Assembly (NCBI GenBank): GCA_019412865.1
Contig: DXOJ01000393.1
Coordinates: forward strand, 1 to 9,715
DNA length: 9,715 nt
From: Bacteroides sp.
GTDB lineage: Bacteria; Bacteroidota; Bacteroidia; Bacteroidales; Bacteroidaceae
Reading direction: 5' to 3'
The number at the start of each line of letters is the position of its first letter. Position 1 is the first letter of the stretch. The notes beneath the pieces are model-generated. The model searched no databases. It saw nothing but the letters and a program-made list of their open reading frames with translations, and had not been told where the DNA came from. A program made the position numbers and the translations under genes. Below are positions 1 to 6,553 of the stretch, one piece after another.

Positions 1-1026
1 ACCTATATTCCTGAAGGAAGAGGGCGCAAGAGTAATAAGTACTGGTTTCAGCAATTGAAAGACAATCATTTTAATGCTACTGCCTATTCCAATCGTCCTG
101 AATTGGTGGGTGGAAAGAAAGATGGTGAGCCGTTCCGTTATCGTCGGCTTACCTTGGAGGTTGAAGCGGATGTAGTGATAGGTTATCTGCGAAATAAGCA
201 AGGACAACGAGACGCTTCCAAGCCTTTCAGTTTATTCTGGAGTTTGAATCCACCTCATACCCCTTATCATAGACTTACGGATTGTAAGGAAGAGGTGTTT
301 AATCAATATTATAAAGATTTGAAACCGGAAGAAGTATTGCTACGTCCTAATGTGAAATTTGGTGAGGGTACACAAGTGAAAAACTTGGAACAACTGACAC
401 TTCAGGCAAAAATTTATTTCTCTTTGGTGAAGAGTGTGGACGATGAGATAGGTCGGGTGTTGAAAGTTTTGGATGAAGAAGGATTGACTGATAATACCAT
501 CTTGATATTCACTGCCGATCATGGGGAAATGATGGGTAGCCACGGTCGTATGGCAAAGAGTGTGATTTATGATGAGTCTTTTTCTATTCCGTTCTTTATA
601 CGTTATCCCGGTCAACTGAAACCAGGAGTGAACGATCTGATGTTGGGCGCTACAGATATTATGCCTACTTTGCTGGGTATGATGAACCTTGGAGACCAAC
701 TTCCTGAAACGGTGAAGGGAAAGGATTATTCACAAGGTATTCTTACGGGTAAATATAGGAAGGTAAAGAAACCTGTTTCTCAGTTTTTCTATCAGCAGAA
801 AGAGAAAGGTGTACGCACTGACCGCTACTCGTATTTGGTGACAGGGGATGGAAATTATCAACTTTTTGATAATCTGAAGGATCCTTATCAGATACATTCT
901 CTGAAAATAGAGGAAATTCCGTCAATTCAGACAAAGTTACTGAAAAAGGAACTTGGAAACTGGTTGAAGGTGTCGGAGGATGGCTGGGCCAAGGAACACA
1001 AATTTCCAGATAGGATAACTTATTAA
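1..1026 (+). CDS. S1-family sulfatase, C-terminal part (5' end outside window)
   Basis: The reading frame is open from base 1 and ends with TAA at 1024-1026, giving 341 codons; the true start lies upstream of the window. The fragment has the later half of an alkaline-phosphatase-fold sulfatase. NPPHTPYH (about 247-270) carries the conserved active-site His. FTADHGEMMGSHGR (about 511-552) carries the Asp-His pair that helps bind the calcium, and it is followed by a conserved Lys in RMAKS. The C-terminal part (YSYLVTGDGNYQLFDNLKDPYQ) is the usual sulfatase end, where the LFDNLKDP motif recurs. The catalytic Cys/Ser-X-Pro-X-Arg signature, the signal peptide and so the S1 subfamily cannot be seen. 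In Bacteroides such enzymes remove sulfate from host or dietary glycans and act in the periplasm or at the cell surface. It is the only gene here that looks like ordinary core metabolism and probably marks the chromosome flanking the island. No clear terminator follows it. Confidence 0.93.
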   Translation, partial: TYIPEGRGRKSNKYWFQQLKDNHFNATAYSNRPELVGGKKDGEPFRYRRLTLEVEADVVIGYLRNKQGQRDASKPFSLFWSLNPPHTPYHRLTDCKEEVFNQYYKDLKPEEVLLRPNVKFGEGTQVKNLEQLTLQAKIYFSLVKSVDDEIGRVLKVLDEEGLTDNTILIFTADHGEMMGSHGRMAKSVIYDESFSIPFFIRYPGQLKPGVNDLMLGATDIMPTLLGMMNLGDQLPETVKGKDYSQGILTGKYRKVKKPVSQFFYQQKEKGVRTDRYSYLVTGDGNYQLFDNLKDPYQIHSLKIEEIPSIQTKLLKKELGNWLKVSEDGWAKEHKFPDRITY

Positions 1027-1749
1027 TAAAATACCATATATGGAGAAAAATACAGTTATCAACACATTTTGTCTTTAATCCATATACTTTTGTTACAATC
1101 CTCCACAAAGTTGGTGTATTGTCTCGACAGTACCTTCTGTGAATTACATATTTCTTTATCGTTTGCCATTAGTGGTGGATGATATACATTGCTTAAATAT
1201 ATGTTACAGCGCTGTGGACCGATTCTCACAGGGTTGTTTCTTTATTGCTTCCAATACGACGGTTATACAATTGCATCTATTAGGAATAAATCCGCTCCTG
1301 AATGCACTTGTTATTGTAATAAAGTAATACTTTGAAGAAGTATGCTGTAAATCCCTTTTTTATATCTAATACAGACGTTTTATTTAGGGAAATTTATAAA
1401 TAATAATTAATCTATTAGGGTATGAGCACTCTGGTATATGTCCGGCGATTATCTGGATAACACGACGCAAACAGGCCGTTAATGGGCTTTGGCACTGTTC
1501 CCACCATATGTGATGCAGTGTTTGATAGCAGATATTAGCCGATATGACGGGGTTAGCTGGGCATAAAGGTAAAAAACGAAGTGACATACATAACTCCTGG
1601 AAGGAGATAAAAGTGTTATAAAAAAGTTTGCAAATCGTGTACATTTTATAATAGAAGTACATTTTTTGTAGTATATTTTATAACATCTACACTGTCCCTA
1701 CTGGCTATGTATTTACTATCGTATACTCTCCGTCTCCGACTTACCCGAT
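1027..1749. other. Long gene-free stretch between sulfatase and resolvase
   Basis: About 720 bases hold no convincing gene. Short open frames exist on both strands (62 aa at 1139-1327 plus, 92 aa at 1384-1662 minus), but they have no recognisable domain, no good ribosome binding site and an unlikely composition rich in Cys, Ile, Leu and Tyr. Visible structure is limited to the palindrome CCATATATGG at about 1034-1043, a small hairpin ATACTT/AAGTAT at 1327-1343, a five-base inverted repeat CTCCT/AGGAG near 1595-1607, and the AT-rich repeat cluster at 1615-1684. The stretch may be decayed sequence at the junction between chromosome and island, but I recognise no parent gene. Confidence 0.5.
1615..1684. 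repeat. AT-rich inverted and direct repeat cluster
   Basis: GTTATAAAA at 1615-1623 is exactly inverted as TTTTATAAC at 1676-1684. Between and within these arms lie three related direct copies: GTACATTTTATAAT (1639-1652), GTACATTTTTTG (1657-1668) and GTATATTTTATAAC (1671-1684). The arrangement could be an operator, a recombinase binding region or the eroded end of an element. It lies about 180 bp beyond the 3' end of the serine recombinase gene. The function is inferred only from the pattern, and AT-rich DNA gives such repeats by chance fairly often. Confidence 0.4.
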
Positions 1750-1750
1750 G

Positions 1751-1788
1751 AAGAAAGAAAAAAGAAGCCGGGGCATCCCTCAGCTTCT
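1751..1788 (-). terminator. Intrinsic terminator after the serine recombinase gene
   Basis: The stem AGAAGC (1763-1768) pairs with GCTTCT (1783-1788), with an inner GGG/CCC pair (1771-1773 with 1777-1779) and a tight loop. Read on the minus strand the stem is followed at once by six T residues and further T-rich sequence. It lies about 75 nt past the recombinase stop codon and points the same way. Confidence 0.85.
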
Positions 1789-1861
1789 CTTCTTATAAAG
1801 ATTTTCTGTTACCCAAAACTCATGTTACCATTGATTGTCATATAACAGATTATAAACTTTC

Positions 1862-2536
1862 TTATTTCAGATTATACCTTCTGATTAATTTGTAAACCGT
1901 TGATTTGTAAAACCTGTATCCTTTAGACGTTACAAATCCTTCTTTATTAAGAATATCCGCTATCTCCTGCAGAGTATGTTCCTCTTTTACTAATGTACGC
2001 AACATGGCGACAGCTCTCCTGTTATTGGGATTGTTATCCGCTTTCTCCCTGCAGGTTCTGATACTGTTCTGAATTGCCTGTTCATGTTTGTCCATTAAGT
2101 GTTCCGGATTACCCAGCCTGAATCCCCTTGCCTTCTTTGCCTGTAGGGCGGATTTTGTTCTTGCCGCTATCAGTTCCGCTTCGTATTGTGAGATTGCCGA
2201 CAGGATATGCAACACCATCTTATTGGCTTGTGGGAAATCACAAAACACGATCTCCACATCATTCTCCAGAAGATTTGACAGGAAGGAAACATTTCTAGCC
2301 AACCGGTCCAATTTGGCAACGATCAGTGTCGCTTCCGTTTTTCTGCAAAGGCTTAATGCCTCTTTAAGTTTGGGCCTGTCCTTTTTTCGACCTGATTCAA
2401 TTTCAACAAATTCAACAACCGGAGTTTTGTCACGAAGATATTTCTGTATAATTTCCCTTTGTGCTTCAAGTCCCAGTCCTGAATATCCTTGTTTCTGTGT
2501 GCTTACCCGAAGATAAGCTACATATTGATTGTTCAT
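1862..2536 (-). CDS. Serine recombinase (resolvase/invertase family)
   Basis: The 224-aa protein has the small serine recombinase layout. The N-terminal catalytic domain opens with YVAYLRVSTQ, with nucleophile Ser12 and Arg10 just before it. GLEAQR and the KLDRLARN motif (residues 75-82, with Asp77, Arg78 and Arg81) complete the active-site signature. A long helix with the SQYEAELIAARTKSAL pattern (about 116-131) is the usual link to the DNA-binding part. The last 50 residues (TLQEIADILNKEGF, then STVYKLIRRY) form a helix-turn-helix. Such enzymes make a double-strand exchange through a phosphoserine intermediate and resolve cointegrates, invert segments or move elements. Its length rules out a large phage-type serine integrase. 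It is the only recombinase on this block and lies at the end next to the chromosome-like sulfatase. The start at 2536 gives the expected MNNQYVAYLRVS opening; no strong Shine-Dalgarno is visible. A terminator follows the gene. Confidence 0.93.
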   Translation of the reverse strand: MNNQYVAYLRVSTQKQGYSGLGLEAQREIIQKYLRDKTPVVEFVEIESGRKKDRPKLKEALSLCRKTEATLIVAKLDRLARNVSFLSNLLENDVEIVFCDFPQANKMVLHILSAISQYEAELIAARTKSALQAKKARGFRLGNPEHLMDKHEQAIQNSIRTCREKADNNPNNRRAVAMLRTLVKEEHTLQEIADILNKEGFVTSKGYRFYKSTVYKLIRRYNLK

Positions 2537-2564
2537 TGATTTTAAATTTCAATAGTTTTAACAG

Positions 2565-2604
2565 TGGTTCCGCTGACTAGATGCTCGTCTAATCTATGGA
2601 ACCA
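2565..2604. promoter_or_regulatory. Inverted repeat upstream of the serine recombinase
   Basis: TGGTTCC (2565-2571) is exactly inverted as GGAACCA (2598-2604), 26 bases apart, with a smaller inner pair TAGA (2578-2581) and TCTA (2588-2591). It lies 29 bases before the recombinase start, in the only space where that gene's promoter could be. Serine resolvases commonly bind inverted subsites beside their own gene, so a crossover site or an autoregulatory operator is a reasonable guess, but the sequence proves neither. Confidence 0.45.
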
Positions 2605-2620
2605 TTCATATTATTACATA

Positions 2621-2678
2621 AAAAAGGCTTTCCGTGAGATTTCAGGTTCCTATAAACTCTACTTTTTCACAGAAAGCC
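2621..2678 (-). terminator. Intrinsic terminator after the three-gene peptidase unit
   Basis: GGCTTTC (2626-2632) pairs with GAAAGCC (2672-2678), extended by GTGA (2634-2637) with TCAC (2667-2670) across one mismatch; the loop is 29 nt. On the minus strand the stem ends in a run of T (2625 down to 2621). It begins about 34 nt after the stop codon of the 116-aa gene and separates that unit from the recombinase. Confidence 0.8.
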
Positions 2679-2711
2679 GTATTTTTAGATTCTGAATTTC
2701 TCAGAGATTCC

Positions 2712-3062
2712 CTAATACCTTATAATATCGTATGTATCAGAAATCCTTTTTTCATAATCATCCGTTTTCTCCACATTCTCGTCTATTATAGAAACGAGCA
2801 TATCAAAGTAAACGTCTTCTATTATTTTTCTTTCTCCTTCAGAGTCAGGGATAAGATGTATTTCAAACAGGTCCTTTCCTTCATCGAGAATGATTTGTAC
2901 CATTCCCGTATGCTTGAATCCCTGCACATGAAATTCCAGTCCGCCTTTGACCGGTTTTATCGTATCCATATCTACTCCCCACGACATTACTATAACGGGT
3001 TGTGTCTTTAGGATTGACCATATATATCCTGCCAGTTTCAGATCATAATTTTTGTTTTCCAT
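2712..3062 (-). CDS. Conserved-looking small protein of unknown function (116 aa)
   Basis: This is a soluble, acidic protein with no signal peptide and no membrane span. Visible blocks are an N-terminal helix with AGYIWSILKTQP, then VMSWGVD, LEFHVQGFKHTG and DEGKDLFEIHLIP in a probable alpha/beta fold, and an acidic C-terminal helix. The HVQGF-H-G and EGKDLFE blocks remind me of short unnamed proteins carried by Bacteroidales mobile elements, but I cannot assign a function. The ATG at 3062 lies inside the last codons of the peptidase gene and the two frames overlap by 20 bases, which suggests translational coupling. It is the last gene of its unit, with a terminator just after it. Confidence 0.82.
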   Translation of the reverse strand: MENKNYDLKLAGYIWSILKTQPVIVMSWGVDMDTIKPVKGGLEFHVQGFKHTGMVQIILDEGKDLFEIHLIPDSEGERKIIEDVYFDMLVSIIDENVEKTDDYEKRISDTYDIIRY

Positions 3063-3996
3063 ATTCGATTTTATTTAAGTTGTAATATTCAGTGTAAATT
3101 CTCTGGTAATCCTCCATATCCAGTTTCGGAAAAACGGAGTGGTACATATAATAGAGGTCTTCTATGCTCCATAATTCCCCCTGATCGAGCAGTGCAAATA
3201 TTTCGTCTACAGCTTCGTCAAATTCATCATAACTCCTCCATCGTCCGTCCAATATTTCTGTCTGGTGTGGATAAGTGTCAGTACAATTCTCAATGATATG
3301 CTCTACCAGTGACAGACAGCTCATGAGGTCTTTCTTTATCGTAAATTCATGGTCCGTATGTGGTTCGTAATATCCACAGCTGAGATTGATGCAACTGACC
3401 TGAAGCCCCCGTTCCTTTAGTTCCTGCACATCCGTCATCATTCCATGTGTTTCCCTGTATCCGAACTTTTTATATCCGGCAGCTTGAAGGAATTTGGGAG
3501 AACATAGTGAAGTCCAGCCGATTTCTGTAACAATGTCCTGATACCCCCGTCTGTCAGGCTGTATAACAAAGCGGCAGTCATTGAAAAAATCCATCACCGC
3601 TTTTCCTGAACCGACACATCCCACTTCTTCGCTGACAAAGAACGCCAGTTTTAAGGAGTCATACTTTCTCAGGCATTTGAGTGCTATCCAGATTCCGTTC
3701 TTGTCATCGGCTCCGAGTCCTTCCTGTCTTTTATTCCGGGAACTGTAACCGAATATGATTTCTCCCGTTTCGACAGTCGTGAAGTCTTTTGAATGTAACC
3801 TCTGCACTTGGTCAAGATGTGCTACGATACAAGGGTATGATTCCGCTTCCCCCTTTGTTATATATAAGTTCCCGGCTGCGTCTGTTTCAACTTTGGTACC
3901 GGTAATTCTCTTGGTATAATTCCATATAAACTTAATCATCGTCCGTTCTTTTCCGCTCGGGCTATAAACCTTGTATAATTTCTTAAGCAATTCCAT
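3043..3996 (-). CDS. M28/M20-like zinc metallopeptidase (putative aminopeptidase)
   Basis: The 317-aa protein keeps the ordered metal-site motifs of the co-catalytic zinc peptidases. AHLDQV gives His60 and Asp62; GLGADDKNGI gives the bridging Asp97; VSEEVGCVGSG gives catalytic Glu123 and ligand Glu124; IQPDRRG gives Asp148; CGYYEPHTDHEF gives the last ligand His213. The N-terminus (LLKKLYKVYSPSGKE) is typical of the peptidase T and M42 type. Only about 65 residues separate Asp148 and His213, so the lid domain of M20 enzymes seems absent and a monomeric M28-like core is more likely. Residues 240-317 form an acidic helical extension (DEAVDEIFALLDQGELWSIEDLYYMYH) of unknown purpose. There is no signal peptide, so it should act in the cytoplasm, probably as an exopeptidase on short peptides. 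It starts 21 nt after the 518-aa gene and overlaps the next gene, so it belongs to their operon. The substrate is unknown. Confidence 0.87.
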   Translation of the reverse strand: MELLKKLYKVYSPSGKERTMIKFIWNYTKRITGTKVETDAAGNLYITKGEAESYPCIVAHLDQVQRLHSKDFTTVETGEIIFGYSSRNKRQEGLGADDKNGIWIALKCLRKYDSLKLAFFVSEEVGCVGSGKAVMDFFNDCRFVIQPDRRGYQDIVTEIGWTSLCSPKFLQAAGYKKFGYRETHGMMTDVQELKERGLQVSCINLSCGYYEPHTDHEFTIKKDLMSCLSLVEHIIENCTDTYPHQTEILDGRWRSYDEFDEAVDEIFALLDQGELWSIEDLYYMYHSVFPKLDMEDYQRIYTEYYNLNKIEYGKQKL

Positions 3997-4017
3997 AATT
4001 TTTATTTTTTTTGTGGG

Positions 4018-5574
4018 TTAAACATTTATTTCATTCATCTCGTATGCATAAGGCAATCCTGTTTCTTCATCTATCCCGTCATAAAGTTTGCCGTTCAATT
4101 TATGAAGTTCTTCCGCTTCCAGCAGTCTTTGTGCTGACTCTACGGATATTGTCTTTCTTTCATATTCACAAAGGATATTGTTCCATACCCGGTATATGGT
4201 TATGTCTTCTGCATGCTCGTAGTATTCCTCATCATAGTCGGAATAATGCCAGTTTTCCTTTTTGTATTCCTGTTCTGCTTTCTTCCGGCATTCTTCACAG
4301 CAATAGTCCTCTTCCGTTATTTCTGAATAGTATTTATCCTCTTTTAGGAAATCCTCTTCACATTCGGAGCATGATAGTACGTCGGAGTCATGGTGGTATT
4401 CTTCCAGTTGCTCTATCCATGTAAATTCTCCCAGATTCTCTACATCACAATAATATTCCTGCCCATGATAATATACGGTGGTGATTTCACGACAATTGTA
4501 TTCATGGAAATCATCGTATTCCTCCTCACCATTCAAAGAACCGTCAGTAATATCAAGTGCGATGTCGCCACTTCCGTAATTGTCCGCTGTCCTCCCGGAT
4601 TGATTGTACCATTTGAATGAATCCTGATAGCTTAGGGTATCGTCATAGTCCAGGTCACATTCTATCCTGAATTTCCTGTCTGACAATGAATTCTCCTCCA
4701 GGTCAACAAAAGCTCTTGAATCACCACATCCGGCACCAACTTTCTTGTAACCGTCAATGTGTCCTCCCTTTATCAGAGCATCTATTAAAGCACGTTTGAG
4801 GGTGTTGTTCTCATCGGTAGCGTATTGTCTTTCCGCCAGTCTCCATATTTTTCCATTCTGGTCTGTAACCCTGTTGTAGATGACACACCTTGCTGTCACC
4901 TTTCCTTCTTCATTGATCAGGTATGCCGCGCTTGCATCGACTGAATTCGTATAGAAATAATGCAGTTTCCTGTCTACCATGCAGGAATGAAAATCTCCTT
5001 TACAGCAGTCTGATGAATAGATTCTCTCAAAGTCTTTGTCAACATGCAGTTTATTCTTCGGTAACCTGCCGTGAGTATACCCTTGCCAGTCCGCCGAGAA
5101 TTCCTCGCACAGATAAGTCACTATCTGTTCAGGGAGGGTTCTGCCGAATTCTGTTTCCAGTATGAGCGAGCGGTAGAGTTTTCCCGCTTTCATTTTAAAC
5201 ACCTTTCCTCCGTTTTCATGGTTAATGTAGCGGATTGATCTGGTATCCCCGTCTTTACACAGCCCTTTCAGTTCGTCCGTTTCAAAGTTCCTGGAGTAAA
5301 AGAAGTCTCCGTCCAGCTCCAAGACATAACGTAATGACATATCTGAGTGCCCGCTTATAATTATTGTCCGGGTAATGGTCTTCTTCAATTCCGCCATTGA
5401 GGAAATATGAAGCAGCGTATAATTGTTTGTCTCTATTGCTTCATGCAGTAATCTCTTGTTCCTGATATATGCCAGCAGTATCTTGTTTTTTCTGCTGCAT
5501 ACCCCGTTTCCATGCTTGATAATTCCAAACATGTCCTTGAATTCTTCATAATTTTTAAATTTGTAGTATAACAT
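4018..5574 (-). CDS. Large cysteine-containing acidic protein with zinc-ribbon-like motif, unknown function
   Basis: I do not recognise the family. The frame is open up to 5667, but ATG at 5574 is the likelier start: it gives MLYYKFKNYEEF and has AGAAAGA just before it, while the longer form would translate through the hairpin at 5605-5642. The resulting 518-aa protein has three visible parts. Residues 1-190 are mixed alpha/beta. Residues 190-280 contain an SCM motif, then ARCVIYNRV and LAERQYATDE, an order I associate with some large phage and plasmid hypothetical proteins (weak recollection). Residues 350-460 are very acidic and Tyr-rich and hold Cys402-x2-Cys405-x20-Cys426-x2-Cys429, a probable zinc ribbon. 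There is no signal peptide or membrane span. The acidity suggests a protein-binding or DNA-mimic role, but that is a guess. It is the first gene of the unit that includes the peptidase, 21 nt away. Confidence 0.8.
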   Translation of the reverse strand: MLYYKFKNYEEFKDMFGIIKHGNGVCSRKNKILLAYIRNKRLLHEAIETNNYTLLHISSMAELKKTITRTIIISGHSDMSLRYVLELDGDFFYSRNFETDELKGLCKDGDTRSIRYINHENGGKVFKMKAGKLYRSLILETEFGRTLPEQIVTYLCEEFSADWQGYTHGRLPKNKLHVDKDFERIYSSDCCKGDFHSCMVDRKLHYFYTNSVDASAAYLINEEGKVTARCVIYNRVTDQNGKIWRLAERQYATDENNTLKRALIDALIKGGHIDGYKKVGAGCGDSRAFVDLEENSLSDRKFRIECDLDYDDTLSYQDSFKWYNQSGRTADNYGSGDIALDITDGSLNGEEEYDDFHEYNCREITTVYYHGQEYYCDVENLGEFTWIEQLEEYHHDSDVLSCSECEEDFLKEDKYYSEITEEDYCCEECRKKAEQEYKKENWHYSDYDEEYYEHAEDITIYRVWNNILCEYERKTISVESAQRLLEAEELHKLNGKLYDGIDEETGLPYAYEMNEINV

Positions 5575-5604
5575 AATCTTTCTTGTTTTAAAATGTTGGT
5601 AAAT

Positions 5605-5642
5605 AAAAAAGGAGGACACCACGTTGATTGTGATATCCTCCT
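5605..5642 (-). terminator. Strong terminator-like hairpin 30 nt before the 518-aa gene
   Basis: AGGAGGA (5610-5616) pairs with TCCTCCT (5636-5642). After one unpaired base on each side the stem continues with ACCAC (5618-5622) against GTGAT (5630-5634), leaving a 7-nt loop. That inner stem needs a G-U pair that forms only in minus-strand RNA. Six T residues follow on the minus strand (5610 to 5605). It lies 32 nt after the 91-aa gene and only 30 nt before the next ATG, so it may act as an attenuator as much as a full stop. Confidence 0.85.
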
Positions 5643-5674
5643 CAGATATAATTCCGGTATGTTTCAACCGTCTC

Positions 5675-5950
5675 TCAAATGAATGGAATATGTAGTTCTT
5701 CCAGCACTTCCATTAACTTTTTTGCACCTTCTTTTGATGCTTCATTTCTTAGGTCCGTCCTTCTTTGAGGATCTGCATACACTGTCAATATCTCTACAAT
5801 AGTCCTGAATAATGTCTGTTGTAGGGTTTGGTGAAATGTTGTCGTTGCAAGTGCGAATCGTTTTTCATTCCACCCGTAATCATTCAAGGCCCTTGCCAAT
5901 TCCTGTGCCGCCTTGAACTCTCTGCTGTTTTCAATTTCAAATCTTTCCAT
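5675..5950 (-). CDS. Small helical protein of unknown function (91 aa)
   Basis: An upstream ATG at 6001 would give 108 aa but would overlap the preceding gene by 28 bases. The ATG at 5950 is preferred because it removes the overlap and has an A/G-rich CAGAAAGAAA just upstream. The protein is almost wholly predicted helix: an N-terminal segment (ENSREFKAAQELARALND), a central helix with FHQTLQQTLFRTIVEIL, and a C-terminal part with TDLRNEASKEGAKKLMEVL. It has no membrane span, no Cys and no recognised domain. The TLQQ and TDLRNEAS blocks look like features of short unnamed proteins common in Bacteroides accessory DNA, but this is from memory and gives no function. It is last of a three-gene group (71, 73 and 91 aa) that ends at the hairpin at 5605-5642. 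Confidence 0.8.
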   Translation of the reverse strand: MERFEIENSREFKAAQELARALNDYGWNEKRFALATTTFHQTLQQTLFRTIVEILTVYADPQRRTDLRNEASKEGAKKLMEVLEELHIPFI

Positions 5951-5973
5951 TTTTCTTTCTGATTCGTTTTTAG

Positions 5974-6195
5974 TTAAAATATAGTTGCATTGACCGGCCA
6001 TTTTTCTGCGTCAGTATCAATGAGCTGGTGTACATATTTATCTGACGGATATGCCTTTTCGGCTTTTAAAGTAGCTGCAATATAATTTGTTGCTTGTACT
6101 GTCAGCGAGGGCATCATTTCTATGAAGTCCTTGTACGTTTCCCCCTCTTCGGTAATTAAGGTATATTTGATTATATCGAAGGTGTAATGTGCCAT
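5974..6195 (-). CDS. Small protein of unknown function (73 aa)
   Basis: The ATG at 6195 is preceded by AAAGGAATAA, a fair ribosome binding site with suitable spacing. The product (MAHYTFDIIKYTLITEEGE at the start, then a helix with ATNYIAATLKAEKAY and a DAEKWP tail) appears soluble, with a short beta-rich first half and a helical second half. I recognise no domain. It lies between the 71-aa and 91-aa genes with gaps of 39 and 23 nt, so the three are probably transcribed together. Confidence 0.75.
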   Translation of the reverse strand: MAHYTFDIIKYTLITEEGETYKDFIEMMPSLTVQATNYIAATLKAEKAYPSDKYVHQLIDTDAEKWPVNATIF

Positions 6196-6234
6196 ACTTT
6201 ATTCCTTTCCATTTTATTCAGAACCATTCCCGTT

Positions 6235-6450
6235 TTACTCACCGGTGTGCTCTGTCCGTTCATTTTCTTTTCTTAGCAACTGAAGTTCCACCTTCTCCGT
6301 ATCAAATTCATAATTCATGCACTTTTTAAAGTTTCCCATTAAAAGAAGCAGGGGAAATAACATCCCGTGCCTGCAATTCCTTCCGTGCTCGTCTAGTGCT
6401 GATTTACAGGTGTCACAATGGTATATGTCCTGTATACATGTTACGCTCAT
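6235..6450 (-). CDS. Small Cys/His-rich protein, possible zinc finger (71 aa)
   Basis: A good ribosome binding site, AAAGGAGA, lies 5-12 nt before the ATG at 6450, one of the best in the window, which supports translation. The first 30 residues hold Cys5, His11, Cys12, Cys15, His22, Cys26 and His28 (motif HCDTCKSALDEHGRNCRHG), enough ligands for one zinc site. A short hydrophobic stretch MLFPLLLLMG (30-39) follows, then Cys44 and a charged C-terminal helix. The hydrophobic stretch is too short for a convincing membrane span. No family is recognised; a nucleic-acid or protein-binding role is only a guess. It is first of the three small genes. Confidence 0.78.
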   Translation of the reverse strand: MSVTCIQDIYHCDTCKSALDEHGRNCRHGMLFPLLLLMGNFKKCMNYEFDTEKVELQLLRKENERTEHTGE

Positions 6451-6480
6451 ATATTTTCTCCTTTCTGATTTTAATTCAAC

Positions 6481-6530
6481 AAAAGAAGGGAGAAAGACCT
6501 TGTTTGTTATTTTTAGATCTTTCTCCCTTC
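6481..6530 (-). terminator. Long perfect hairpin with T-run between the DUF3871 and 71-aa genes
   Basis: GAAGGGAGAAAGA (6485-6497) is exactly inverted at 6518-6530, a 13-bp perfect stem with a 20-nt loop. On the minus strand it is followed by TTTTGTTG. It starts 24 nt after the DUF3871 stop codon. Its T-run ends only 30 nt before the ATG at 6450, so any promoter for the downstream genes would have to overlap the hairpin. Confidence 0.85.
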
Positions 6531-6553
6531 ATAGGATTTTTAGATGTTCCGGT

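Noticed and set aside
1139..1327. 62-aa plus-strand frame after the sulfatase.
   Set aside because: No domain, no ribosome binding site, unusual composition and no neighbouring context. It may be chance or unrecognisable decay.
1384..1662. 92-aa minus-strand frame between the sulfatase and the recombinase.
   Set aside because: It lies beyond the recombinase terminator, is rich in Cys, Ile and Tyr and has no recognisable motif; its start falls within the AT-rich repeat cluster.
2088..2516. 142-aa plus-strand frame opposite the serine recombinase.
   Set aside because: It is a shadow of the well-supported recombinase frame, with no domain and no ribosome binding site.
5575..5667. N-terminal extension of the 518-aa protein to 549 aa.
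   Set aside because: It would require translation through a strong terminator hairpin, and the ATG at 5574 has a better upstream purine-rich site.
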